From Thermodesulfovibrionales bacterium (lineage in GTDB: Bacteria; Nitrospirota; Thermodesulfovibrionia; Thermodesulfovibrionales; JdFR-86), in assembly GCA_030682405.1 (NCBI GenBank), contig JAUXOF010000035.1, positions 1-40,565 on the forward strand: a stretch of DNA of 40,565 nt, in the 5' to 3' direction. The notes under the pieces were generated by a model that saw only the letters and a program-made list of their open reading frames with translations, had not been told where the DNA came from and made no database searches. Shown piece after piece: positions 31,544 through 40,565 of the stretch. Both the position numbers and the translations under genes were made by a program. How positions within the stretch are numbered: the stretch's first letter is position 1; every line of letters begins with the position of its first letter.

Positions 31544-32308
31544 ATGCCTGTCATACTTGTCACAAACGACGACGGGGTGCACTCCCCGGGCCTGATAGCG
31601 CTCCTTAAGGCGATGAAAGAGGTAGGGGACGCATATGTAGTGGCGCCTGACAGGGAAAGGTCTGCCGCAAGCCATTCCCTCACCCTGCACAGGCCGCTTA
31701 AGCCCGAGGAACTGAGAGAACGGGTATGGGCCGTCAACGGCACCCCGACGGACTGTGTTGCCATCGGCGTTGAAAAGATACTCAGGGAAAAGCCCGACAT
31801 CATAGTCTCAGGGGTCAACAAGGGGGCAAATCTTGGGGATGACATCACCTACTCAGGCACAGTTGCAGCCGCCATGGAGGGGACCATCCTCGGCATACCG
31901 TCAATTGCAGTCTCCACTGTCTTAGACGGCAGGCTGCCCATACACTTTGAGACTGCCGCGCGATTTGCCGCGGAAGCAGCACGGTACATCCTTGATAAGG
32001 CCCTTCCGTACGATACGCTCCTGAACATCAATGTCCCAAACCGCGCCGGAAAGGACATCATGGGCATGAAATTCACACGGCAGGGCAAGCGGGTCTATAG
32101 CGGCTCCATACAGGAGACGTTTTCACCCGCCGGAGAAAAACACTACTGGATAGGCGGGGGAAGGCCGTTCTGGGAGCACGGCGAGGATACGGACATGACT
32201 GCGGTCATAGAGGGCTATATCTCCGTAACCCCGGTTCACTTGGATCTTACGAATTACGAGGCAATAGAGTATCTTAAGCGGCATTGGAAAAACCAGCCGG
32301 AATTTTAA
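31544..32308 (+). CDS. surE: 5'/3'-nucleotidase SurE
   Basis: 254 residues. Metal-dependent nucleoside monophosphate phosphatase. Family signature: ILVTNDDGVHSPG (metal-binding Asp-Asp), APDRERSAASHSLTLHRPL, VNGTPTDCVAIGV, SGVNKGANLGDDITYSGTVA. Start set at the ATG before PVILVTNDDG; the frame extends upstream but family members begin here. Followed directly by pcm, a conserved stress pair. Confidence 0.96.
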   Translation: MPVILVTNDDGVHSPGLIALLKAMKEVGDAYVVAPDRERSAASHSLTLHRPLKPEELRERVWAVNGTPTDCVAIGVEKILREKPDIIVSGVNKGANLGDDITYSGTVAAAMEGTILGIPSIAVSTVLDGRLPIHFETAARFAAEAARYILDKALPYDTLLNINVPNRAGKDIMGMKFTRQGKRVYSGSIQETFSPAGEKHYWIGGGRPFWEHGEDTDMTAVIEGYISVTPVHLDLTNYEAIEYLKRHWKNQPEF

Positions 32309-32309
32309 G

Positions 32310-32960
32310 GTGGAAGACTCCGAACTCAGAGACATGATGGTGCGGACACAGCTTATCCCAAGGGGCATAAGGGACAAGCGCGTTCTTTTTGCGATGGGAA
32401 AAGTCCCGAGGCATCTTTTCGTGGACGAGCCGATACGCCACAGGGCATACGACGACTGCGCCCTTTCCATTGGCGACGGCCAGACAATCTCACAGCCTTA
32501 CATGGTCGCGGTGATGACTGAACTGCTTGAGCTCAAAGGGGACGAGAGGGCGCTTGAAATCGGCACCGGCTCGGGATATCAGACAGCCGTGCTTGCAGGG
32601 CTTGCCAAAGAGGTCTACACCGTAGAAAGACACGGCTCCCTTTCGATGCAGGCCATGAAAACTCTGGATAGAGCAGGATATGGCAACATACACTTCAGGG
32701 TCGGTGACGGCACATTGGGCTGGCCTGAGGAGTCGCCCTTTCAGGCAATCATCATCACTGCCGGAGCGCCTGAAATCCCCAAGCCCCTCATAGAGCAGCT
32801 CGATGAAGGCGGGATAATCGTCATACCCGTGGGCGACCGCTTCGGCCAGAGGCTTCTTAAAGCCAAAAAACTAAACGGCGAACTTCAGGGGGAATATCAC
32901 ACCCCGTGCACCTTTGTGCCCCTTTTGGGAAAATACGGATGGACGGATGAAAGCCCCTGA
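32310..32960 (+). CDS. pcm: Protein-L-isoaspartate O-methyltransferase
   Basis: 216 residues, GTG start one base after the surE stop. Methylates isoaspartyl residues for repair of aged proteins. Motifs: KVPRHLFVDE, YDDCALSIGDGQTISQPYMV (substrate loop), LEIGTGSGYQTAVLAGLA (SAM motif I), VGDGTLGWPEE, IIITAGAPEIPKPLIEQL, GGIIVIPVG. Full length. Confidence 0.97.
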   Translation: MEDSELRDMMVRTQLIPRGIRDKRVLFAMGKVPRHLFVDEPIRHRAYDDCALSIGDGQTISQPYMVAVMTELLELKGDERALEIGTGSGYQTAVLAGLAKEVYTVERHGSLSMQAMKTLDRAGYGNIHFRVGDGTLGWPEESPFQAIIITAGAPEIPKPLIEQLDEGGIIVIPVGDRFGQRLLKAKKLNGELQGEYHTPCTFVPLLGKYGWTDESP

Positions 32961-33013
32961 ATAAACCTCTTTTATCACCTTATCCGTTTGACGGGCTGTG
33001 AGAGAAAAATTGC

Positions 33014-33793
33014 TTACGGATGTGTCATCTGGACTCTTTGTATGGCGGATGCGCGGCCTGTTCCTTCGTCTATTTCTACAATTACGCCTGAGAAAATTGC
33101 CGGGCCTTTTGCGACCTCAAACCTCATGGGCATCTGAAAAAGAAACCTTTCTATTACCTGCTCCTTCTCTACCCCGATTATGGAGTCTGAGGGGCCGGTC
33201 ATGCCGGCATCCGTGATGTATGCCGTGCCGTTTGGGAGTATCTTTTCGTCCGCAGTCTGGACATGGGTATGCGTCCCTATTACCGCGCTTACCTTGCCGT
33301 CGGCAAAATATCCGTAGGCCATTTTCTCGGACGTGGCCTCTGCATGGAAATCCACTATGATTATATTCGTCATCTCACGAAGTCTCTTTATTTCCTCCTC
33401 TGAGGTTCTGAAGGGGCAGTCCATATTGGACATAAAAACCCTTCCTGAGACATTCATAACAGCCACCTTCGCCTTGCCGGAGTTGAGGACAACGCTCCCG
33501 TAGCCGGGTATGCCGGGGGGATAATTTAAAGGCCGGAGCACCCTGTTTTCTTTGGCTATATAGTGGAGCGCCTCTTTTTTGTCCCAGATGTGGTTTCCGC
33601 TTGTTATGACATGTATGCCGAGGCCGAAGAGTTCGGAGCCGACGCTTTCGGTTATGCCGAAGCCTCCGGCTGCGTTCTCCCCGTTTGCGATGACGAAATC
33701 TATTTTATGCCTTTCGGAGAGGCTACACAGAAGCGCCTTTACTGCAACCCTGCCGGCCCTGCCCACTATGTCGCCTATGAATAAGACCTTCAC
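33014..33793 (-). CDS. ymdB: YmdB-type metallophosphoesterase
   Basis: 259 residues. Dinuclear-metal phosphodiesterase acting on 2',3'-cyclic nucleotides in characterised members. Signature: LFIGDIVGRAGR, IANGENAAGGFG, VITSGNHIWDKKE, IIVDFHAEATSEK, AVIGTHTHVQTAD, ITDAGMTGP. Four bases downstream of rny, the usual rny-ymdB operon. Confidence 0.95.
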   Translation of the reverse strand: MKVLFIGDIVGRAGRVAVKALLCSLSERHKIDFVIANGENAAGGFGITESVGSELFGLGIHVITSGNHIWDKKEALHYIAKENRVLRPLNYPPGIPGYGSVVLNSGKAKVAVMNVSGRVFMSNMDCPFRTSEEEIKRLREMTNIIIVDFHAEATSEKMAYGYFADGKVSAVIGTHTHVQTADEKILPNGTAYITDAGMTGPSDSIIGVEKEQVIERFLFQMPMRFEVAKGPAIFSGVIVEIDEGTGRASAIQRVQMTHP

Positions 33794-33796
33794 GGC

Positions 33797-35359
33797 TTAC
33801 TTTGCATATTCGACGTATCTGGATTCCCGTATGACCGTAACCCTTATCTGGCCCGGATACGTCATCTCGGCCTCTATCTTCTTTGACAGCTCCTTGGATA
33901 TGTTCCACGCCATCTCGTCGCTTACCTCCTCGGGCTTCACTATAATCCTGACCTCTCTTCCGGCCTGAATCGCATAGCATTTCTCAACGCCCTTGTACGA
34001 CATGGCAAGCTGTTCGAGTTTCTCAAGCCGCTTGATATAGTTTTCGATGTTCTCGCTCCTCACCCCCGGCCTTGCAGCCGAGAGGGCATCCGCCGCAGCC
34101 ACAAGCGCGGCCTCAACAGTGGCAGGCTCTCCTTCGCCGTGATGAACGAGTATGGCGTTCATCACCTTGTCGTTTTCGCCGTGCTTTTTGGCAAGCTTTG
34201 CGCCTATATCCTGATGTGAGCCTTCAACCTCATGGTCCACCGCCTTGCCTATGTCGTGCAGGAGCCCGGCCCTTTTTGCAAGCTTGACGTCCACCCCCAG
34301 TTCCCCTGCCATCATCCCGGCAAGGTATGCCACCTCCCTTGAATGCTGAAGCACGTTCTGGCCGTACGACGTCCTGTATTTCAGCCTCCCTACGAGCTTT
34401 ACAAGCTCCGGATGGATTCCCGAAAGCCCTACGTCAAAGACCGCCTTTTCCCCTTCCTCGATTATGGTCGCATCTACATCTCTTCTGACCTTCTCCACTA
34501 TTTCCTCTATCCTGGCCGGGTGAATCCTGCCGTCCGTTATCAGCCTTTCGAGGGAAAGCCTTGCGACCTCCCTCCTTACAGGGTCAAAACCCGAAAGCGT
34601 GACAAGCTCCGGCGTGTCATCGACAATGAGGTCAACCCCTGTTGCGGCCTCAAGCGCCCTGATGTTCCTGCCTTCCCTTCCGATAATCCTACCCTTCATC
34701 TCGTCATTGGGGATGCTTACGGCCGTCACCGTGGCATCGCTGGCGTAGTCGCTGGCATAGCGCTGTATGGCAAGGCTTAAGACCTCGGTGGCCTTCTTGT
34801 ATGCCGCCTCCTTCGCCTCATCCTCTATCCTCTTTGCCAGCTTGATGGACTCAAATCGGGACTCCTCCTCAACCCTTCTCTGGAGTTCGGCCTTTGCCTC
34901 CTCCGAGCTGACCCCGGAAAGCCTTTCAAGCGTCAAGGTCTGCTCCTTGACAAGCTGCTTGGCCTCTGCGTCCCTTTCGCTTAAAGAGCGCTCTTTTGAA
35001 CTAAATTCCTTTTCTTTCCTTGAAAATTCCTGTTCCTTTCTTTCCATCTGGTCGGACTTCTTTTCGATGGCCTCCTCTTTCTGCCTCAGGCGCTTCTCAA
35101 GGTGGTTGAGTTCATGACGCTTTTCCTTTAACTCCTTCTCCGCCTCAGCCTTTGCCTGAAAAACCGTGTCCTTGGCCTCGACAGCCGCCTCTTTTTTGAC
35201 GATGGCAGCCGCTTTCTGCGCCTCTTCCATGGCGGCCTTAAACTCTTTTTCAACCGCTTCCCTTTTGGACTTCAAAGAGGCCCTGTATGCCAGACCGAGG
35301 ACTACCCCTAATGCAACGCCGATACCTATTGACAGCAGTACATAAACCGCATCGGGCAT
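33797..35359 (-). CDS. rny: Ribonuclease Y
   Basis: 520 residues. Membrane-anchored endoribonuclease that starts mRNA decay. N-terminal anchor ([20 protein letters not shown]), long Lys/Glu coiled coil (30-190), KH domain ([20 protein letters not shown]), then HD domain with [17 protein letters not shown] at 35359 behind GGGAGG. Its leader carries two strong hairpins and lies just downstream of a 6S RNA. Confidence 0.97.
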   Translation of the reverse strand: MPDAVYVLLSIGIGVALGVVLGLAYRASLKSKREAVEKEFKAAMEEAQKAAAIVKKEAAVEAKDTVFQAKAEAEKELKEKRHELNHLEKRLRQKEEAIEKKSDQMERKEQEFSRKEKEFSSKERSLSERDAEAKQLVKEQTLTLERLSGVSSEEAKAELQRRVEEESRFESIKLAKRIEDEAKEAAYKKATEVLSLAIQRYASDYASDATVTAVSIPNDEMKGRIIGREGRNIRALEAATGVDLIVDDTPELVTLSGFDPVRREVARLSLERLITDGRIHPARIEEIVEKVRRDVDATIIEEGEKAVFDVGLSGIHPELVKLVGRLKYRTSYGQNVLQHSREVAYLAGMMAGELGVDVKLAKRAGLLHDIGKAVDHEVEGSHQDIGAKLAKKHGENDKVMNAILVHHGEGEPATVEAALVAAADALSAARPGVRSENIENYIKRLEKLEQLAMSYKGVEKCYAIQAGREVRIIVKPEEVSDEMAWNISKELSKKIEAEMTYPGQIRVTVIRESRYVEYAK

Positions 35360-35451
35360 TGGAATACCTCCCTTACGAAATAAATTAGGCAGGGGACAGA
35401 TTTGCTTGTTACAGGTTAGGTTGAGGGCGGTATCTTCTGTTGAGGGATATC

Positions 35452-35518
35452 GCGGGTGCAGGCCTTAAGCACCCGCTTATCGGGTCATTAACCTGTTCTC
35501 TTTTATGGTAATTGACCC
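35452..35518 (-). other. Two stable hairpins in the rny leader
   Basis: First: GCGGGTGC / GCACCCGC (35452-35459, 35469-35476), loop 9. Second: GGGTCATTAACC (35482-35493) with GGTAATTGACCC (35507-35518), 10 of 12 pairs, loop 13. They lie between the 6S RNA and the rny ribosome site and have no T run. May be a structured leader, for example a site for RNase Y autoregulation, or part of a second small RNA. Confidence 0.5.
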
Positions 35519-35612
35519 GTATATCTTTCATAAAAAGAGTCACCCGCCGCTCTAACGGCATTACAGCGCTCTTGCTCAACAGAAATGGAATTGCCTCCAA
35601 AACCCGGTAAAT

Positions 35613-35809
35613 TAAAAGCCCGCCCTGCCGTGCGAGTGAATAATCAGATCCGCCTGTCCGACAGGTGGGTGCCCTGAAGGGGACTTCAGGCTTTCCTCTT
35701 TTTGAGAGGACATGCTCACCGTCCCGCTTACGCAAGCTCCCTAAAGATCTAATTTGCTGGATCAACATTTTCACCCATCACAAACAGGGCAGGCAATCTG
35801 TCCTGCCTT
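35613..35809 (-). ncRNA. ssrS: 6S RNA
   Basis: About 197 nt on the minus strand. The apical part matches 6S RNA: GGTGAGCATG (complement of 35711-35720), a CCTCT/AGAGG hairpin, then AAGCCTGAAG, closely like E. coli GGUGAGCAUG-hairpin-AAGCCUUAAA, enclosed by GGGAC/GTCCC. Outward: a bubble with a hairpin on its 3' side (CCTGTCGGACAGG), a 9-bp stem AATTAGATC/GATCTGATT, and a closing stem GCCTGCCCTG (35785-35794) with CAGGGCGGGC (35618-35627) before TTTT. 6S mimics an open promoter and holds sigma-70 polymerase. It lies upstream of rny, a known context in related phyla. Ends are estimated. Confidence 0.75.
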
Positions 35810-35815
35810 ATTCTA

Positions 35816-35844
35816 TTTATACCAGAAAAGGCCTTTTAAAGCAA
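35816..35844 (-). promoter_or_regulatory. Promoter of the 6S RNA
   Basis: On the minus strand TTGCTT (complement of 35839-35844), 17-base spacer, TATAAA (complement of 35816-35821). Predicted start near 35809, at the 5' end of the folded RNA. Confidence 0.65.
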
Positions 35845-35887
35845 TGAAAAAATCCATCTCCTACTTCTTGTCTTAAAACGGATTGTT

Positions 35888-36451
35888 ATGTTATCTTTAG
35901 GGATGCTGAAATCCGACAGGTGGATAAAAGACAAGGCACAGGCCGGCATGATAACTCCCTTTGAGGATTCCCGCCTCATAAAAGGCGTCATCTCATTCGG
36001 CGTAAGCTCTTACGGCTATGACATGCGGATTTCAGATGAGTTTAAGATATTCTCAGCGCCGGCTTCTTCGGTCGTTGACCCGAAAGGCATGGGGCCGGAG
36101 AATTTTATCGATTTTAAAGGGGATATCTGCATAATCCCGCCGAACTCCTTCGCTCTGGGTCGGTCGGTAGAGTATCTTAAGATTCCGAGGGATGTGCTTG
36201 CCCTGTGCTTCGGGAAATCCACCTATGCACGGTGCGGCATAGTTGTAAATGTCACCCCCCTTGAGCCGGAATGGGAAGGACATGTCACAATATCGGTTTC
36301 AAATACGTCCCCCCTGCCCGCAAAGATATACTCAGGAGAAGGCATTGCCCAAGTTGTATTCCTCGGGGCCGGAGCGCTCTGCGAGACCTCATATGCGGAT
36401 AAATCCGGCAAATATCAGGCGCAGGCTGGAATAACCCTTTCAAAGACATGA
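35888..36451 (+). CDS. dcd: dCTP deaminase
   Basis: 187 residues. Deaminates dCTP to dUTP for dTMP synthesis. Motifs: [67 protein letters not shown]-type core (split: GKSTYARCG, then [12 protein letters not shown]) with the catalytic Glu, and [12 protein letters not shown]. Either the ATG at 35888 or that at 35903 could be used; most relatives start at the second, and neither has a good ribosome site. Overlaps pyrF. Confidence 0.95.
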   Translation: MLSLGMLKSDRWIKDKAQAGMITPFEDSRLIKGVISFGVSSYGYDMRISDEFKIFSAPASSVVDPKGMGPENFIDFKGDICIIPPNSFALGRSVEYLKIPRDVLALCFGKSTYARCGIVVNVTPLEPEWEGHVTISVSNTSPLPAKIYSGEGIAQVVFLGAGALCETSYADKSGKYQAQAGITLSKT

Positions 36452-37173
36452 TGCCCAAGAAACATAAGATAATACTGGCCCTTGATGTCAGCGACGCTGA
36501 TTATGCTATTGAACTTGTAGATAAATTCGATGGTTATATAGATATTTTTAAGGTAGGACTTGAACTTTTCAGCTCTGCCGGCCCCTCTGTTGTGGAAAAA
36601 ATTCAGAAAAAAGGCAAAAAAGTCTTCCTTGACCTAAAATTCCACGACATACCCAATACGGTCTCAAGGGCAGCCCTTGCGGCAACTGCAATGGGTGTTT
36701 ACATGTTCAATGTGCATGCCTCCTCAGGCTTTGAGACCATGAAAAGATGCAGGGACTCTGTAGCGGAACTCTGCCTCAAAAAAAATATCCCCATGCCAAA
36801 GATGCTTGGAGTTACCGTGCTGACAAGTCTCTCGCAGGAAACGATTAAGGCTGAATTGGGCATCCAGCACAGCCTTAGAACCCATGTCAGGCGACTTGCC
36901 GACCTCGCACACAAAGCAGGACTTGACGGCGTCATAGCCTCAGGCCACGAGGTCTCCATGATAAGAAACCACATAGGGAAGGGCTTCATCATAGCAACCC
37001 CGGGGATACGGCCTTCGTGGAGCCCCCCGGATGACCAGAAAAGGACAATGACACCGAGGGACGCAGTCAGAGAGGGGGCTGATTACCTTGTAATGGGAAG
37101 GTCCATCCTCAACCAGCCGGACCCCCTTAAAGCGCTGGATTTGATAAATCTGGAAATATTAACCGCAGCCTGA
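36448..37173 (+). CDS. pyrF: Orotidine 5'-phosphate decarboxylase
   Basis: 241 residues. Last step of UMP synthesis. Core motif [17 protein letters not shown] holds the Asp-Lys-Asp catalytic array; also IILALDVSD at the start, [19 protein letters not shown] and [18 protein letters not shown] start overlapping the dcd stop by 4 bases, so the two pyrimidine genes are coupled. Confidence 0.96.
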   Translation: MMPKKHKIILALDVSDADYAIELVDKFDGYIDIFKVGLELFSSAGPSVVEKIQKKGKKVFLDLKFHDIPNTVSRAALAATAMGVYMFNVHASSGFETMKRCRDSVAELCLKKNIPMPKMLGVTVLTSLSQETIKAELGIQHSLRTHVRRLADLAHKAGLDGVIASGHEVSMIRNHIGKGFIIATPGIRPSWSPPDDQKRTMTPRDAVREGADYLVMGRSILNQPDPLKALDLINLEILTAA

Positions 37174-37180
37174 GGTCAGG

Positions 37181-38698
37181 ATGACCGGTATCACCCCGCA
37201 GATGCCTATAAGCAAACAAAAGTTTCTGGACTCTGTCAGGGGGGAAGGCCTTGTGCCCGTGCTTTACGCCGAGATGCCTTACAGCAGGCCCGGCCTGCTG
37301 TATCCTGAATTCTCAGGCCCCGGAAGCTTTCTTTTTGAGAGCGTAAAAGGGCCTGCCAAAATAGCCTCATACTCCTTCATAGGCTTTGACCCTTATATCA
37401 TCTTTACTGCCAAAGACGGCTTTGTTGAACTTAAATCCGGCGGCAAAAGGTCTCTGTCGGCAAGAAATCCGCTCAGAAGACTCAAAGGGCTGCTCGACGC
37501 CTATAAACAAAAGCCATCCCCCGAGCTTCCTCCATTTCAGGGAGGCGCGGCAGGCCTGCTATGTTATGACTTCGTGCGCTATTTCGAGGACATCCCTGCC
37601 GCATCCGCCGACACCCTTAAAATCCCGGATGCGCATTTTTTCCTCATTGACAGGCTGATAGCCTTTGACCACATAAGGGAAAAATCATGGGCCGTCGTAT
37701 GCCCGGGGCTCAGGGACATGGGACTCGGCTATGAAGACCCCTCAAATATAGACTGGAATGAAAAATACCGCGAGGCCGAAGACGTCCTCAACGAGATACT
37801 CCGGAGGGCGGCAGTCCCCGGCAATGCCCTGCCCACGTGGAACACGGAGTCACGGGGCGGCATAGAAGTCATTCATGAGATGTCCGGGGAAAGATACAAG
37901 GATATGGTAAAGAGGGCAAAGGAGTACATCGCCGCAGGAGACATATTTCAGGCAAATCTCTCCCTCAGGGTTTCGGCCTATATCGGAGACACCAAGCCGT
38001 GGAGCCTTTACAGCACCCTCAGCGCCATAAACCCCTCGCCCTTTGCCTGTTTCATGGACTTCGGAGACTACAGCATAGTAAGTTCCTCGCCCGAAAGGCT
38101 GCTCATGGTAAGGGATAAAACCGTGGAGACCCGGCCGATAGCGGGGACCCGGCCCAGAGGCAGGGATGAGACAGAGGACGAAGCCATGCGCTCGGAGCTC
38201 CTCCTAAACGAAAAAGAGAGGGCTGAACACATAATGCTCATAGACCTTGAACGAAACGACATCGGAAGGGTCTCGGATTACGGCAGCGTCGTCGTGGATG
38301 AGCTTATGATTACCGAGGACTACTCCCACGTCATCCATATAGTGTCCAACATCAGGGGCAGGCTCGCCCCGGGCAATGGCCCGTTTGATTGCATCAGGGC
38401 CGTCTTCCCCGGCGGCACGATTACCGGCGTGCCGAAGGTAAGGTGCATGGAGATAATAGACGAACTTGAGCCTGTAAGGAGGGGGCCTTATACAGGCTCT
38501 GCAGGGTATATAGGGTTTTCCGGCAGCGCGGACTTCAATATCATAATAAGGACATTCATCATCAAGGACCGCACCGCCTATGTTCAGGCGGGGGCCGGAA
38601 TAGTGGCGGACTCAGACCCTGAAAGGGAGTACTCAGAGGCCATCAAAAAAGCCGAGGCCCTTATAAATACGCTGAAAAAGCATAAAATCAACGGATAA
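37181..38698 (+). CDS. trpE: Chorismate-using synthase component I (TrpE/PabB family)
   Basis: 505 residues. Converts chorismate with ammonia from a glutaminase partner. N-terminal domain ([32 protein letters not shown]) and C-terminal chorismate-binding domain: [86 protein letters not shown]. The PIAGT motif has Ala where PabB has the catalytic Lys (PIKGT), favouring anthranilate synthase; no trpG/pabA or other trp genes are adjacent, so a PabB role remains possible. Seven bases after pyrF. Confidence 0.88.
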   Translation: MTGITPQMPISKQKFLDSVRGEGLVPVLYAEMPYSRPGLLYPEFSGPGSFLFESVKGPAKIASYSFIGFDPYIIFTAKDGFVELKSGGKRSLSARNPLRRLKGLLDAYKQKPSPELPPFQGGAAGLLCYDFVRYFEDIPAASADTLKIPDAHFFLIDRLIAFDHIREKSWAVVCPGLRDMGLGYEDPSNIDWNEKYREAEDVLNEILRRAAVPGNALPTWNTESRGGIEVIHEMSGERYKDMVKRAKEYIAAGDIFQANLSLRVSAYIGDTKPWSLYSTLSAINPSPFACFMDFGDYSIVSSSPERLLMVRDKTVETRPIAGTRPRGRDETEDEAMRSELLLNEKERAEHIMLIDLERNDIGRVSDYGSVVVDELMITEDYSHVIHIVSNIRGRLAPGNGPFDCIRAVFPGGTITGVPKVRCMEIIDELEPVRRGPYTGSAGYIGFSGSADFNIIIRTFIIKDRTAYVQAGAGIVADSDPEREYSEAIKKAEALINTLKKHKING

Positions 38699-38722
38699 AA
38701 ACTGCTATAATTAGAAAACGCG

Positions 38723-39658
38723 ATGAAACCAATACTGAAACATATGGCAGTCGGCATTGTCCTTGCGATATCCCTTGTAAGCGCCGGCACGTCCGGAGCC
38801 GAGACCATAGGCGTGATTTTCTCTGCCGACATGCCTTACTATCAGGACATACACAGCGCTTTAGTTTCCAGACTTAAGGCGGAAGGTTACGGAGAAAGGC
38901 TGAAATTCCTTATCCAGAAACCCTACCCCGACACTGTTTCATGGAGCAATGCCGCAAGGAAGCTCATTGCCGCGGATGTCGATATCATCGTTACATACGG
39001 CTTTTCCGCCTCCCTTGCAGCGCTCAGGGAAAGGCCGAATATTCCCATAGTTTACGCAGGCGCGTTTGAGCCTCTAACAGACGGCAGGGCAAAAAATATC
39101 ACTGGCATGTATGCAAAGATTCCGGTCTCAAGCGTTCTCCGGTACCTGAGGGAGGCCGCCACGGTGGTAAACACCCTTGGGGTATTCTACTCGAGCATGG
39201 AGGAAGACTCAGTGCGGCAGCTGGACGAACTTCAGGCGCTTTCCTCGAAATATGGTTTTGAGGTGCAGAAATTCGACGTAAGGAGGTCCGCGGACATATC
39301 ATCGCTGCTTGCAGGCAGTAAGAACAAATCCGATGCGTTTTTCCTTACCTCATCCGTTCTTGTCAACAACGCGCTGTCCACGATTTTAAACACGGCAAGA
39401 AATGAAAAAATACCGACCGGCTCACTGCTTCCGCGCGGGGAAATAGCCGCCCTCATCACGCTTACGGCCAACCCCAATGAGCAGGGGCACGGAGCTGCCG
39501 GGAAACTGATAGAGATTCTCAACGGCAAATCAGCGGCGAATATCCCGTCATCCCACTCAAAAGACATCGAGCTGATTTTCAATATGAAAGAGGCCCGGGA
39601 AATGGGGATACGGATTCCGATAGACCTTGTGACCGAGGCGACAAAAATACTCTATTGA
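38723..39658 (+). CDS. ABC transporter substrate-binding protein (TrpX/ABC_sub_bind family)
   Basis: 311 residues with a Sec signal peptide (KPILKHMAVGIVLAISLVSAGTSGAE region). The body matches PF04392-type binding proteins: IGVIFSADMPYYQDI, VDIIVTYGFSASLAAL, PIVYAGAFEPL, NITGMYAKIPVSSVLRYL, TLGVFYSSMEEDS, and the end MGIRIPIDLVTEATKIL. These bind small metabolites in the periplasm. TATAAT (38706-38711) lies just upstream, with no clear ribosome site. No permease nearby; probably feeds a sensor. Confidence 0.87.
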   Translation: MKPILKHMAVGIVLAISLVSAGTSGAETIGVIFSADMPYYQDIHSALVSRLKAEGYGERLKFLIQKPYPDTVSWSNAARKLIAADVDIIVTYGFSASLAALRERPNIPIVYAGAFEPLTDGRAKNITGMYAKIPVSSVLRYLREAATVVNTLGVFYSSMEEDSVRQLDELQALSSKYGFEVQKFDVRRSADISSLLAGSKNKSDAFFLTSSVLVNNALSTILNTARNEKIPTGSLLPRGEIAALITLTANPNEQGHGAAGKLIEILNGKSAANIPSSHSKDIELIFNMKEAREMGIRIPIDLVTEATKILY

Positions 39659-39659
39659 T

Positions 39660-40556
39660 ATGAATATGGCGATAATGAAAAATACCGTTGCTTTAATCCT
39701 TGCGCTTGTCCTCATATCCCTGTCCGCGCCGAAATACCTCGCGGCAAACGACAAACTCCTCATAGGACTCATCCCCGAGGAAAACATATTCAAGCAGGTT
39801 GAAAAACACAGGCCGCTTGAGAAATACCTTTCCGAAAAACTCAACATGAAGGTGAAGTTCATAATACTGAGCAAATACGGGGACATCATTGACAGGTTTA
39901 CTTCAAGGGAGCTTGACGGGGCCTTTTTCGGCATTTTCACGGCAGCGCTCGCCCACGAAAAACTCGGGGTCGTACCTCTGGCAAGGCCTGTAGGGCTTGA
40001 CGGGAGCACAACCGCCGAGGGATATATCATCGTCAGGAACGATAGCGGCATAAAGACGGTCAACGACCTCCGCGGCAAAAGGGCGGTCTTCGTCGACAAG
40101 GCAACCGCAACAGGCTATATATTCACCGTCGCATACCTGAGGGAACGCGGCATAAAAAACATATCCGGATATTTCAGGGAATACTACTTCGCAGGCAGTC
40201 AGGATTCCGTGGTGTATGCCGTGCTTGACGGGAGGGCCGACGTGGGCACGGTAAAAAGCAGGATATTCAAAAAACTTCTGGACAAAGACCCGACGATAAA
40301 AGATGAACTGCGCATCCTCGCAAAATCCATGTCCCTTCCGGATACGACCCTCTGCCTGAAAAAGGATATAGACCCGGACACACGGCAAAAGATAAAGGAG
40401 GCGCTCCTCAACATGCACACCGACCCCAGGGGAAAGGATGTGTTGAGGGAACTTGAGGCGGCAAGGTTTAAAGAGGCAGGCATGGAGGATTTCAAGCCGG
40501 TCGTAAAACTTCTTGATAACGCCGGAGTAAACTTAAAAACTTACAACTACCGATGA
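39660..40556 (+). CDS. PhnD-like periplasmic binding protein
   Basis: 298 residues with a signal peptide (MKNTVALILALVLISLSAPK..LAA). Phosphate/phosphite/phosphonate-binding (PF12974) fold: LLIGLIPEENIFKQVEKHRP, LEKYLSEKLNMKVKF, ELDGAFFGIFTAALAH, GYIIVRNDSGIKTVNDLRGK, GSQDSVVYAVLDGRADVGTV. Ligand cannot be read from sequence. Starts right after the previous binding protein and its TGA overlaps the next ATG. Confidence 0.88.
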   Translation: MNMAIMKNTVALILALVLISLSAPKYLAANDKLLIGLIPEENIFKQVEKHRPLEKYLSEKLNMKVKFIILSKYGDIIDRFTSRELDGAFFGIFTAALAHEKLGVVPLARPVGLDGSTTAEGYIIVRNDSGIKTVNDLRGKRAVFVDKATATGYIFTVAYLRERGIKNISGYFREYYFAGSQDSVVYAVLDGRADVGTVKSRIFKKLLDKDPTIKDELRILAKSMSLPDTTLCLKKDIDPDTRQKIKEALLNMHTDPRGKDVLRELEAARFKEAGMEDFKPVVKLLDNAGVNLKTYNYR

Positions 40557-40565
40557 GAAACAGAA
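40553..40565 (+). CDS. Start of a further gene, cut by the window edge
   Basis: ATG overlapping the preceding stop (ATGA), followed by Arg-Asn-Arg codons to the edge. Too short to identify. In such two-binding-protein operons a membrane sensor kinase or diguanylate cyclase often follows; this is a guess. Confidence 0.4.

Noticed and set aside
35640-35740. RNase P RNA or tmRNA
   Set aside because: A GAGGAAAG stretch recalls RNase P RNA, but the other conserved segments of RNase P and the tRNA-like ends of tmRNA are missing; the 6S apical pattern fits better.
1-40565. CRISPR array
   Set aside because: No regularly spaced repeats of 25-40 bases were seen; the short repeats found are tandem or dispersed palindromes.

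Overview
The window looks like a chromosomal segment of an anaerobic, acetyl-CoA-pathway (Wood-Ljungdahl) bacterium, most likely a Nitrospirota (Thermodesulfovibrio-like) or deltaproteobacterial-type lineage. The grounds are the metV-metF pair with folD and cooC, the flavodiiron/rubrerythrin oxygen-protection genes, and the housekeeping gene order (ispA-dxs, surE-pcm, rny-ymdB behind a 6S RNA). No taxonomic marker gene is present, so this is inference.

Left end (1-5.5 kb): a minus-strand restriction-modification operon, res (BPTD_3080-like helicase-nuclease), fic, then a type III-like DNA methyltransferase that runs off the edge into a REP-like palindrome. A 21-residue leader peptide is coupled to res. 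A small convergent plus-strand gene carries the Fic-inhibition motif. Then tRNA-Leu(TAG) with a near-consensus promoter, and clpS with a leaderless-looking promoter.

5.8-14.1 kb: a conserved protein of unknown function; a redox/oxygen-defence cluster (Cys/Met-rich exported Spy-like protein, flavodiiron protein, rubrerythrin, and a heme c / membrane / cytochrome b5-like fusion that seems to start at ATT); a cold-shock gene behind a mini-ORF that overlaps a terminator; a DEAD-box helicase; and a nitronate monooxygenase-like flavoprotein.

14.1-16.4 kb: the most unusual region. Directly downstream of the 3' end of tRNA-Thr(CGT), on the same strand, lie relB, relE, a 38-residue ORF, hicA, hicB, a 40-residue ORF and an AT-rich HEPN-motif gene. 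The two small ORFs are near-identical copies of the C-terminal tail of a tyrosine recombinase, including the nucleophilic Tyr. Each overlaps the stop codon of the toxin/antitoxin gene before it, so the whole set looks like one translationally coupled chain.

16.5-28.2 kb: a cNMP-binding protein divergent from a TPR protein. Then a long minus-strand operon tpiA-secG-SBP-cooC-fau-folE-folD-metV-metF for one-carbon/folate metabolism and the methyl branch of the acetyl-CoA pathway. Then ispA-dxs (isoprenoid precursors) on the plus strand.

28.2-31.5 kb: an AT-rich island with a transposase-start remnant, a BsuBI/PstI-type methyltransferase and its endonuclease, and a hairpin-rich repeat unit. 31.5-40.6 kb: surE-pcm, then rny-ymdB (minus) with an upstream 6S RNA, dcd-pyrF-trpE/pabB, and two periplasmic binding proteins leading into a gene cut by the right edge.
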